Of a DNA stretch of 11,316 bases, positions 1 to 6,348 are shown one piece after another. The translations under genes were made by a program, and so were the position numbers. Source of the DNA: Methanosarcinales archaeon. GTDB taxonomy: Archaea > Halobacteriota > Methanosarcinia > Methanosarcinales > Methanogasteraceae. Within the stretch, counting starts at the first letter, position 1; each line of letters begins with the position of its first letter. The stretch covers positions 1 through 11,316 of the forward strand of contig DAOVGO010000123.1 in NCBI GenBank assembly GCA_030672345.1, read 5' to 3'. The notes below the pieces were generated by a model. The model saw nothing but the letters and a program-made list of their open reading frames with translations, was not told the origin of the DNA and did no database searches.

Positions 1-39
1 CCCCATCAACCGAACACCGGTGAAACCCCCTCATCTGGG

Positions 40-1239
40 TCAGGAGCGTTTAAACATCAAGGACATGATTCCTGGCTTAGCACCCGCATCAGGTTCTGAT
101 TGAAGAGGGGGCATTGCCATACCCATGCCAGGAGATTCTGATAACTCCCTGTTGAGCCGGTCAGTTATCTCCCCAAATATCATCTTATAAGCAGTACAGT
201 GGGGGTCGACGCCCTTTATCTCACCCCCGGTAGGTGCTATGGCATTATAAGGGCATCCACCTCGACAAAAGTTGATGTAGGGACATTCCCCACATTCCCG
301 GTCCACATATTCCTTAAACTGGTGCATAAGCTTCCATGCATCTGACCGGGCAAGATCATCCTGGCTGGGATGGTCATAAACATTGCCCATGACATATTCT
401 GGCATCCCCACAAAGCGGTAGCATGGATAAATGCTCCCGTCAGGTCCTACCGCAAAGACACCATCCATACAATCCACGAAGGTGCAGACACTGCCCCGAT
501 GTGTGAACACACATCTGCACAGGTGGTCAATATTCATCACTTCAATCTTGCCTATGTTCTCCAGATATTTATCCAGAAGGTAAATCAACAATTCTCCATA
601 CTCTTTCGGATCAAGCGCCCATTTTTCAGGGGTTTCGGAACGTATTGATGGTAGTGCAGGATGTAATTTAAGAGTTAAACCATTCTTCAGGAAAAAATTG
701 AAGATGTCCTCCTTGAACTTTACAGAATAGGAGGTGAAGGTGCAGATGAATCGCACCGTAAGACCATTAGCCCTGGCAATTTCATAGCCCCGCATGGTCT
801 TCTCGAAGTATCCAACTCCTCTCTGCCGGTCATTAAGCTCCTTTGGACCATCTATACTGGAACCGATGGGAATATCGTACTCTGCCAAAATTTGGGCTAT
901 TTCCGGGGTCATCTTCCAGAGATTGGTCTGCAATGCAAAAGATGGTTTCAGATGACTTAGACCCTCAGCCAGTAATGGTAACGCTTTCCGGTAAAAATCC
1001 GCGCCGGCAAGGAGCGGCTCCCCACCATGGAAGGTAAAGGTAACCGGATCATCCCGGAAATTCTTGATCCATTTAACCACTTCTTCGATGGTTTCAATGC
1101 TCATTATTGGAGATCCTTCCTCTGAACTCCAGCAATAACTACAATTAGAAGGGCAGCCTAAAGTAGGGACTAACATCACATGAAAAGGCGTAGAACTTCT
1201 TCTTTTAAACTTCTTCATCCTTCTTTTAGGCTTCTTCAT
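40..1239 (-). CDS. Radical SAM/SPASM protein, probable peptide-modifying enzyme (methanogen type)
   Basis: The 399-residue protein carries the radical SAM cluster motif CX3CX2C at C29, C33 and C36 (GCPSNCSYCW), followed by the GGEP motif at residues 72-75 that helps bind S-adenosylmethionine. The C-terminal part is a SPASM domain: C257 and C273 around a GPDGSIYPC segment, then C316, C319, C325, C329 (CX2CX5CX3C) and C348, enough for two auxiliary [4Fe-4S] clusters. SPASM proteins modify peptides or proteins, for example sulfatase maturases and RiPP enzymes. The opening stretch resembles, from memory, the Mhun_1560-type putative peptide-modifying radical SAM proteins of methanogens; this family assignment is inference. 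No candidate substrate peptide is visible next to it. It lies 294 bp downstream of the hdr genes with its own TATA-like element, so it is probably transcribed separately. The start is uncertain: ATG at 1239 or ATG at 1218, both inside a tandem duplication. The last 35 or so residues are low complexity and Met/Pro rich. Confidence 0.9.
   Translation of the reverse strand: MKKPKRRMKKFKRRSSTPFHVMLVPTLGCPSNCSYCWSSEEGSPIMSIETIEEVVKWIKNFRDDPVTFTFHGGEPLLAGADFYRKALPLLAEGLSHLKPSFALQTNLWKMTPEIAQILAEYDIPIGSSIDGPKELNDRQRGVGYFEKTMRGYEIARANGLTVRFICTFTSYSVKFKEDIFNFFLKNGLTLKLHPALPSIRSETPEKWALDPKEYGELLIYLLDKYLENIGKIEVMNIDHLCRCVFTHRGSVCTFVDCMDGVFAVGPDGSIYPCYRFVGMPEYVMGNVYDHPSQDDLARSDAWKLMHQFKEYVDRECGECPYINFCRGGCPYNAIAPTGGEIKGVDPHCTAYKMIFGEITDRLNRELSESPGMGMAMPPLQSEPDAGAKPGIMSLMFKRS
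1198..1239 (-). repeat. 21-bp tandem duplication at the radical SAM gene start
   Basis: Two adjacent 21-base units, 1239-1219 and 1218-1198, differ at only three positions. Each begins with ATG AAG AAG and encodes MKK(P/F)KRR. The result is a strongly basic N terminus, MKKPKRRMKKFKRR, and two in-frame possible start codons exactly one unit apart. Confidence 0.85.
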
Positions 1240-1253
1240 AATTGCTTAATCCA

Positions 1254-1261
1254 TATTTATA
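1254..1261 (-). promoter_or_regulatory. Probable archaeal TATA box of the radical SAM gene
   Basis: Read on the minus strand this is TATAAATA, preceded by an A-rich ACCAAA that could serve as the TFB recognition element. It sits 15-22 bases upstream of the first ATG (1239). With the usual TATA-to-start distance of about 25 bases, transcription would begin near 1232, just past that ATG. This favours a leaderless message or use of the second ATG at 1218. The call rests on sequence pattern only. Confidence 0.45.
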
Positions 1262-1464
1262 TTTGGTTTAAAATCATGCCCATGTTTTGGGGGTGCAGAG
1301 GATGCGTGGTTCATCTTCCGTGGATTATTGTTCGTAGTGACATAAGATTTACGGTCGAGTTAATCGATCTTCGCCGCCCCCTTGCACGCCTGCGCCGTGG
1401 TGTGTCGTCGAGATGAGGCGGCGGGGGTGGGCGGAGCAGTTGGTGGACGACGAGGGGTATATCC

Positions 1465-1507
1465 CATAAAAAATAACATCGTGAGGGTCTGTAAAAAGCT
1501 TCTTACA
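1465..1507 (-). terminator. Probable terminator of the hdrC-hdrB-hdrA unit
   Basis: Downstream of the hdrA stop at 1534, an almost perfect 18-base palindrome at 1490-1507 (TGTAAAAAGCTTCTTACA on the plus strand, one mismatched pair) is followed on the minus strand by TTATTTTTTAT at about 1466-1476. Archaeal termination depends mainly on such T-rich runs, and a hairpin may help. The direct repeat CAAACGAT at 1514-1521 and 1527-1534 lies between the stop and the hairpin. Confidence 0.4.
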
Positions 1508-1533
1508 AGCCCTCAAACGATTCTCACAAACGA

Positions 1534-4500
1534 TCACGCAGCCGTCTCGCCTGATGCAGCCTCTCCTGTCTCTGCTATGTCTGCGATATCTGCAAACGCC
1601 CTGATCGATTCGAGTATGGAATCGGATGTGAAGTGTTGTGCTTTGATCGCACCTGCCGGACATATGGCAGCGCATGAACCGCAGCCCTTGCATGCTGCCG
1701 GGTTGATCTCGCTCTGCCGGGTGATGTACGTGATCTCTTCTACAGTAACCTCCACTTCCTTCAGTGCCGGAGCACCGTACGGACATACCTCGACGCAACT
1801 GCCGCATCCGATGCATCTGGTTTCATCCACCACCATCGCGATCGCCTCGGTTTCAAGCATCGGGCTTGCAAGTATCCTGCCAGCTCTCGATGCCACAGCA
1901 GCCCCATCCGCAATCGCTTCATCGATGAATTTCGGACCGTGCGCGCTTCCGCAGAGGAATACTCCTTCGGTAGCAAAATCAATCGGTCTTAATTTCACAT
2001 GCGCCTCAAGGAAGAACTTGTTTGCGTCGAGCGGAACCTTAAACATCATTGCCGTCTCTCCCGCGTCCTCTGGTGCAACGAGCGGCGCGCTTAAAACGAT
2101 GAGATCGGTGTCGATCTCGATATCCCTTCCGAGCAGCATGTCATGCACGACCACCATGTTATCCTTTACGACCGGATCCTTATCATCCGGTCTCCGTATG
2201 AAGACAACACCGAGATCACGTGCATACTGATACATTCCTTCCCATCGTCCATAAGTCCGCATATCCTTGTACAGGACGTACACGTTCGCATCGCTCTCCT
2301 GTCTGATGCGTATCGCATTCTTGACAGCCTCGATGCAGCAGATCCTGGAACAGTATCTTCGGACATCGTTTCTGGCTCCAGCACACTGGATCATGACAAC
2401 GTTCTTTACATTCAGTCCGCTCTTCAACCGTTCCTCAAGTTCCAGTTGTGTTACGATGTTTGGCTTGCCGTACTCATAATATCCGTCAGGCACAAGTTCC
2501 ATGCCGCCGGTTGCGATTACTGCAACCCCAAATTCATGTTCGATAGCGCCTTCCGAGGTTTCGATCGTTCCCTTGAAGTTTCCAAGGAATCCTTCCAGTG
2601 ATGCAAGCTTTGACTGGGTGTAGAGCGTTATGTTTGGATGGGACCTGACCTTGGAAGCAAGTTCGGAGATGACATCAGCAGCATTCTTTCCATAATGGAG
2701 TTTTGTGACCCTTCGCATCAGTCCGCCGAGTTCTGCTTCTCTCTCGATCAGGGTCACAGGGAATCCCATCTCAGCGAGTTCGGTCGCAGCGGTCATGCCA
2801 GCAACCCCTCCGCCAATAACTACCGCCTTATGGATGAGCGGAACCTCCTGCTTGTACAGCGGTTCATACAAACTCGCTTTTGCAACCGCCATCCTAACGA
2901 TCTCTTTTGCCTTTTCGGTTGCACGTTCGGGTTCCTTCTGGTGAACCCATGAGCAGTGTTCCCTGATATTGGCAAGTTCGAAGAGATACGGATTTAACCC
3001 TGCCTCCCTGCATGTCGTCTGGAAGAGCGGTTCATGCGTTCTTGGAGTGCATGATGCAACCACAATCCGGTTCAGGTCATGCTCCCTGATCATATCTTTT
3101 AGCATTTCCTGGGCATCGCTTGCGCACATATACAAATTATCCGTGGCAAACACAACATTCGGAAGCGTCTTTGCATATTCAGCGACTGCTGGCACATCCA
3201 CCACGCCTCCTATGTTGATGCCGCAGTGGCAGACAAAGACGCCAACTCTCGGGGTATCACCGATATCCCTCTCTTCCGGATATACAAGCTCGGTGATCAT
3301 CGTTCCACGCTCGGAAGAGAGCAGGGCATGTGCCATTGCAGCAGCTCCGGATGCCTGCGCAACCGAAGTCGGAATATCCTTTGGATCCTGCAATGTGCCG
3401 CATACAAAGACACCAGGAATGTTCGATTCAACAGGACACTCCTCCGCAGTTGCGACATTTCCAAACCGATCAAGTTCGATTCCGGATGATTCCAGGAGTT
3501 CTCTTACCGGTGGTGCGATCTGGAGACCGACCGAGAGAATGATCATGTCAAGATCCATGCGCTTGACCACGCCCTCCTCAACATCCTCATACTTGACCCA
3601 TAATTCTCCATCTGTTTCATAGACTGCCGGCGGTCTTGAGATGATGTACCTGATGCCAAGTTCATTCTTTGCTTTCTGGTACAGTTCCTCAAACCCCTTG
3701 CTGACTGCGCGCACATCGATGCTGAATATCGTGATATCCAGATTGGGGTCATGTTCCAGCGCCACAATCGATTGCTTGACCGCATACATACAGCAGACAG
3801 AGGAGCAGTATTCATTGGTCTTGTGCTGATCCCTTGAGCCGATGCACTGGATGTAAGCGATCTTCTTCGGGGTCTTTCCATCGCTCGGGCGTTCCACATG
3901 ACCGCCTGTCGGTCCTGACGCGCTGAGCAGACGCTCCATCTGCAGAGCAGTGATCACGTTTGGATGATCGGATTTGTACTGGGTCAATACCGATGGATCG
4001 AACGTACCAAGTCCACATGCAAGTATGACAGCGCCAACATTGAGATCGATCATCTCATCCTTCTGTTCGTAATCGATCGCGCCCGCATCACAGACCTTCT
4101 TGCAGACGCCGCACTTCCCTTTTGTGAGATACAGACAGTGCTCGGCATCGATCGTTGCTACTCTTGGCATCGCCTGTGGAAATGGAATATAGATCGCCTT
4201 TCGTTTGCCAGTCCCTGCATCATACTCGGATAGTACCTTGCTCGGACATTTTTCAGCGCACAATCCACATCCTGTGCACTTGTCCAGATCGACGTATCTC
4301 GCCTTCTTCTTAACAGTGACCTTGAAGTCGCCAGCAGAACCTGTTACCTTGAGTGCCTCGGTGTATGTGAGGAGTTCGATGTTTGGATGTCTGCCAGCCT
4401 CCACGAGTTTTGGCGAGAGGATACAGAGCGAGCAATCCTGAGTCGGGAAGGTCTTATCCAGTTGTGACATGATCCCGCCGAGACTCGGGGTCTTCTCGAT

Positions 4501-4590
4501 CACGTACACCTTGTAACCGCTGTCTGCGAGATCGAGTGACGCCTGTATTCCGGCGATTCCTCCTCCTATAACTGCAACTGCACCGATCAT
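1534..4590 (-). CDS. hdrA: Giant HdrA: two HdrA units fused in one polypeptide
   Basis: This flavo-iron-sulfur subunit of a cytoplasmic heterodisulfide-reductase-like complex would hold the FAD that splits or merges electron pairs. At 1018 residues it is far longer than ordinary HdrA (about 650). Unit 1 (1-425) has a nucleotide-binding GGGIAG at 9-14, C53/C56 in DCSLCIL, an inserted ferredoxin with C105/108/111/115 and C152/160/163/167, and the HdrA-type cluster cysteines C249, C262, C266, C267. After a linker (about 424-447), unit 2 has the CHCG domain (C454, C456, C489, C514, C546), a second GGGVAG at 593-598, a second CSRICC cluster site, and a C-terminal 2[4Fe-4S] domain at 926-937 and 967-978. 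Ordinary HdrA has the CHCG domain first and a single FAD unit. I place the start at ATG 4590 because AGGAG (4600-4604) lies nine bases upstream; the open frame extends three codons further to a TTG. It follows hdrB after one base, and its last gene neighbour downstream is separated by a terminator-like stretch. Confidence 0.93.
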   Translation of the reverse strand: MIGAVAVIGGGIAGIQASLDLADSGYKVYVIEKTPSLGGIMSQLDKTFPTQDCSLCILSPKLVEAGRHPNIELLTYTEALKVTGSAGDFKVTVKKKARYVDLDKCTGCGLCAEKCPSKVLSEYDAGTGKRKAIYIPFPQAMPRVATIDAEHCLYLTKGKCGVCKKVCDAGAIDYEQKDEMIDLNVGAVILACGLGTFDPSVLTQYKSDHPNVITALQMERLLSASGPTGGHVERPSDGKTPKKIAYIQCIGSRDQHKTNEYCSSVCCMYAVKQSIVALEHDPNLDITIFSIDVRAVSKGFEELYQKAKNELGIRYIISRPPAVYETDGELWVKYEDVEEGVVKRMDLDMIILSVGLQIAPPVRELLESSGIELDRFGNVATAEECPVESNIPGVFVCGTLQDPKDIPTSVAQASGAAAMAHALLSSERGTMITELVYPEERDIGDTPRVGVFVCHCGINIGGVVDVPAVAEYAKTLPNVVFATDNLYMCASDAQEMLKDMIREHDLNRIVVASCTPRTHEPLFQTTCREAGLNPYLFELANIREHCSWVHQKEPERATEKAKEIVRMAVAKASLYEPLYKQEVPLIHKAVVIGGGVAGMTAATELAEMGFPVTLIEREAELGGLMRRVTKLHYGKNAADVISELASKVRSHPNITLYTQSKLASLEGFLGNFKGTIETSEGAIEHEFGVAVIATGGMELVPDGYYEYGKPNIVTQLELEERLKSGLNVKNVVMIQCAGARNDVRRYCSRICCIEAVKNAIRIRQESDANVYVLYKDMRTYGRWEGMYQYARDLGVVFIRRPDDKDPVVKDNMVVVHDMLLGRDIEIDTDLIVLSAPLVAPEDAGETAMMFKVPLDANKFFLEAHVKLRPIDFATEGVFLCGSAHGPKFIDEAIADGAAVASRAGRILASPMLETEAIAMVVDETRCIGCGSCVEVCPYGAPALKEVEVTVEEITYITRQSEINPAACKGCGSCAAICPAGAIKAQHFTSDSILESIRAFADIADIAETGEAASGETAA

Positions 4591-4591
4591 C

Positions 4592-5461
4592 TTAATCAAC
4601 TCCTAACTTTTTTAGTACGCCCGCAGTCGATACCACGTTCTTGTCCAGTCCGAGTTCCTTTGGTTTGTGCCCGAGTGCAAGACCGATCAACTGCGTGAAA
4701 TAGAGAACAGGCATGTTGAGCGTGATGCCATATCGTTTCTCGATCTCCTTCTGCTGGAGATCGAGCAGCACATTGCACATCGGGCAGGTGATCACAAGGC
4801 AGTCTGCGCCGACGTTCACTGCTTCCTCGAGAATGTTCCTTGATAGATGGTGTGCAAGATCCTCCCTGCTCATCAAAAGTGAGCCTCCACAGCACTTCAT
4901 CTTGTGCTCGAATGGCACAGCAACAGCTCCGAGAGCACCGATCAGTCTGTCAAGAAACTGCGGATTCTCAGGATCGTCGAACCGTGCAATCTCCTTTGGT
5001 CTTGCCAGCAAACAGCCGTAGTATGGCGCTACCTTAAGTTCACTGAGCGATCTTTTGACCTTTGCCGAGACATTTTCAAGACCATAATCGGATACAAGAA
5101 TATCAAGCAGATGCCTGATTCCAACCTTTCCCTCGTACGTTATATCCCCGAGCGCCTCGTTTATCATATCCTTTGCTTTTTCGCTCTCGTTTACAGCAAA
5201 ATATGCCTTTGATACATTATGGAAGCAGATCGCACAGGTAGTCATCATCGGAAAACCTGTCTGCTCGGCAATAGCCGCATTTCTTGCAGATAACGCAAGC
5301 TCGAGATACATATCAGGATACACCTCCAGCGCTCCGCAGCAGTTCCAGTCAGGTATCTCGACGATATCGATACCAAGCGTTCTGCACGTTGCCAGAGTGG
5401 ACATCCCGTATTCAACCGCTGTTCCGTGCATCACACACCCTGGATAATATGAAAACTTCAT
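4592..5461 (-). CDS. hdrB: HdrB, CCG-domain subunit of heterodisulfide reductase
   Basis: HdrB (289 residues, the usual length) carries the catalytic non-cubane Fe-S clusters that reduce the heterodisulfide in methanogens. Both CCG motifs are complete: C9, C41-C42, C76, C79, and C150, C190-C191, C226, C229, matching the C-X31-39-CC-X33-36-CXXC pattern, with the second reading CCGG as in classical HdrB. The opening YYPGC is also typical. The start ATG overlaps the hdrC stop by four bases (ATGA), preceded by a G-rich stretch, and hdrA follows after one base, so hdrC-hdrB-hdrA form one translationally coupled unit. The true substrate could be CoM-S-S-CoB or another disulfide or thiol partner; the sequence alone does not decide. 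Confidence 0.95.
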   Translation of the reverse strand: MKFSYYPGCVMHGTAVEYGMSTLATCRTLGIDIVEIPDWNCCGALEVYPDMYLELALSARNAAIAEQTGFPMMTTCAICFHNVSKAYFAVNESEKAKDMINEALGDITYEGKVGIRHLLDILVSDYGLENVSAKVKRSLSELKVAPYYGCLLARPKEIARFDDPENPQFLDRLIGALGAVAVPFEHKMKCCGGSLLMSREDLAHHLSRNILEEAVNVGADCLVITCPMCNVLLDLQQKEIEKRYGITLNMPVLYFTQLIGLALGHKPKELGLDKNVVSTAGVLKKLGVD

Positions 5462-6036
5462 TCCTTCCCCCTCACAACTCTGAATATATTCTTGATCTGT
5501 TTCATTCCCTTAATGTTCTTTGGGATGAGCGAAAGTTTTCCTTTTTTGAGCATGAAGATTCCTGTCGGGGTATATTCAAGCAATCGCTTGATACCCTGAT
5601 GTTTCACGATCTGGGCAATGACAACACCTGTTTCATACACCTCGCCATGTCTCTTGATGGAATCCACGAACTCCTTGTCGAATGCTGGCTTTGCGCTCTC
5701 CAGTTTGATATGCCCCATCCGTTCCTCGCGCTCTGCGATGTTCTTCATCGCGTTCAGCACATCGGTGATCCGAACATCCTGAGGACACTGGTCATAACAG
5801 GTATAACAGGAGACACAGAGCCACATGATCTCGCTCTCGAATAGTTCCTTCTTCATCCCGAGTATCGCCATTCTCATGGCTTTTCTCGGATTGTATGCTG
5901 GCTCGATCTCGGAGATCGGACAGCCAACCGTACAGCCGGTGCAGTTGAAACATTTGGTGAGATGTTCTCCCCCAAGTTCCTTCTCGATCTCGAATTTGAA
6001 ATTTGGATCGAAATCTGCTGCTTTTATTGTGTTCAT
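5458..6036 (-). CDS. hdrC: HdrC, 2[4Fe-4S] electron-transfer subunit of heterodisulfide reductase
   Basis: HdrC (192 residues) relays electrons between HdrA and HdrB through two [4Fe-4S] clusters. The motifs are C29/32/35/39 (CFNCTGCTVGCP) and C74/77/80/84 (CVSCYTCYDQCP). This is the normal order and spacing of the family, and the protein has no membrane segment, so it is a soluble HdrC rather than a membrane-anchored relative. The basic C-terminal tail (about 160-192) is rich in Lys and Ile. The ATG at 6036 is fixed by AGGAGGT six bases upstream. It is the first gene of the downstream unit, after a 312-bp gap, and overlaps hdrB by four bases. Confidence 0.95.
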   Translation of the reverse strand: MNTIKAADFDPNFKFEIEKELGGEHLTKCFNCTGCTVGCPISEIEPAYNPRKAMRMAILGMKKELFESEIMWLCVSCYTCYDQCPQDVRITDVLNAMKNIAEREERMGHIKLESAKPAFDKEFVDSIKRHGEVYETGVVIAQIVKHQGIKRLLEYTPTGIFMLKKGKLSLIPKNIKGMKQIKNIFRVVRGKE

Positions 6037-6293
6037 TTAATAACCTCCTGACGATGTTGAAGTGAGTAGTATACTGGAATCAACACGCAGTGATGGATAG
6101 CTAAATACACCTGATCCCTTCTGGTTTGGTTTGCGTATGCAACGTCTGTGTATGTCAGACACGGATAATCAGCACCTGCCTGTTCGCTTATGAAGTGTAA
6201 CAGATACGGTACTATTAAAAGATTTCGTTTATTGGAAGCGCCTCTGCTTCGCTCCTCGCTAACAAAAACGATCTCCAATCCGATGGCAGCCAA
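6033..6293 (-). CDS. Doubtful small ORF in the gap upstream of hdrC
   Basis: An open frame of 86 codons would start at TTG (no ATG is available near its beginning) and end with a TGA that overlaps the hdrC ATG as ATGA, the same junction style used elsewhere in this cluster. I recognise no family, no cysteine motif and no clear membrane segment, and I see no ribosome-binding site before the TTG. It may be a leader peptide, the relic of a lost gene, or simply the untranslated leader of hdrC. Chance is a sufficient explanation for an open stretch of this length, so I list it only as a candidate. Confidence 0.15.
   Translation of the reverse strand: MAAIGLEIVFVSEERSRGASNKRNLLIVPYLLHFISEQAGADYPCLTYTDVAYANQTRRDQVYLAIHHCVLIPVYYSLQHRQEVIK
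6043..6049 (-). promoter_or_regulatory. Strong ribosome-binding site of hdrC
   Basis: The minus strand reads AGGAGGT, a full match to the 16S rRNA 3' end, six bases before the hdrC ATG. It is the strongest translation signal after the intergenic gap and supports hdrC as the start of its own translational unit. Confidence 0.85.
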
Positions 6294-6322
6294 CCCGCTA
6301 CGGAAGGGCAGTTTTCACTCGT

Positions 6323-6337
6323 TTTTCATGATGAAAA
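6323..6337. repeat. Perfect 7+1+7 inverted repeat after the split hdrA stop
   Basis: TTTTCAT-G-ATGAAAA is a perfect inverted repeat with a one-base centre, starting 11 bases past the stop codon of the upstream gene. The short centre suits a dimeric protein-binding site better than an RNA hairpin, since a one-base loop cannot form. Function is unknown. Confidence 0.5.
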
Positions 6338-6348
6338 GATCGATCTCC

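Larger units (their letters stand above)
1240..1533. other. Intergenic region between the giant hdrA and the radical SAM gene
   Basis: No convincing gene lies in these 294 bases. From the hdrA stop outward it holds a short direct repeat, a hairpin, a T-rich stretch on the minus strand, a GC-rich island at about 1371-1460 (64 of 90 bases are G or C, against about 35 of 90 in 1241-1330), and then the AT-rich promoter of the radical SAM gene. Open frames crossing it, such as one running from 1816 down to 1349, are out-of-frame extensions of hdrA and have no protein-like features. Confidence 0.7.
6037..6348. other. 312-bp gap between the two hdr units
   Basis: This gap splits an otherwise gapless gene run, so it probably holds either an internal promoter for hdrC-hdrB-hdrA or a processing site. 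Visible elements are a 15-base inverted repeat just after the upstream stop, a small hairpin GTCTG-N7-CAGAC near 6144-6160, a GTTTTTGTT run on the minus strand at 6261-6269 that could weaken or end transcription, and TATA-like but unconvincing stretches (TTTTAATA near 6215). No RNA gene is recognisable. Confidence 0.6.

Noticed and set aside
1..34. Possible start of a next gene (ATG at 34 on the minus strand)
   Set aside because: Only eleven codons are visible, there is no ribosome-binding site, and nothing identifies it.
1349..1816. Minus-strand open frame with several Arg and Cys residues overlapping the hdrA end
   Set aside because: It is a frame shadow of the hdrA C-terminal ferredoxin region; the Cys pairs arise from the GC-rich cluster codons in another frame.
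1382..2230. Long plus-strand open frame (282 codons) opposite the end of the giant hdrA
   Set aside because: It lies antisense to a gene with clear domain matches, its translation is a low-complexity Ser/Ala/Thr-rich string without motifs, and it has no plausible ribosome-binding site.
6037..6348. tRNA or CRISPR-like structure in the gap
   Set aside because: No cloverleaf, no conserved T-loop sequence and no regularly spaced repeats are visible; only short hairpins occur.
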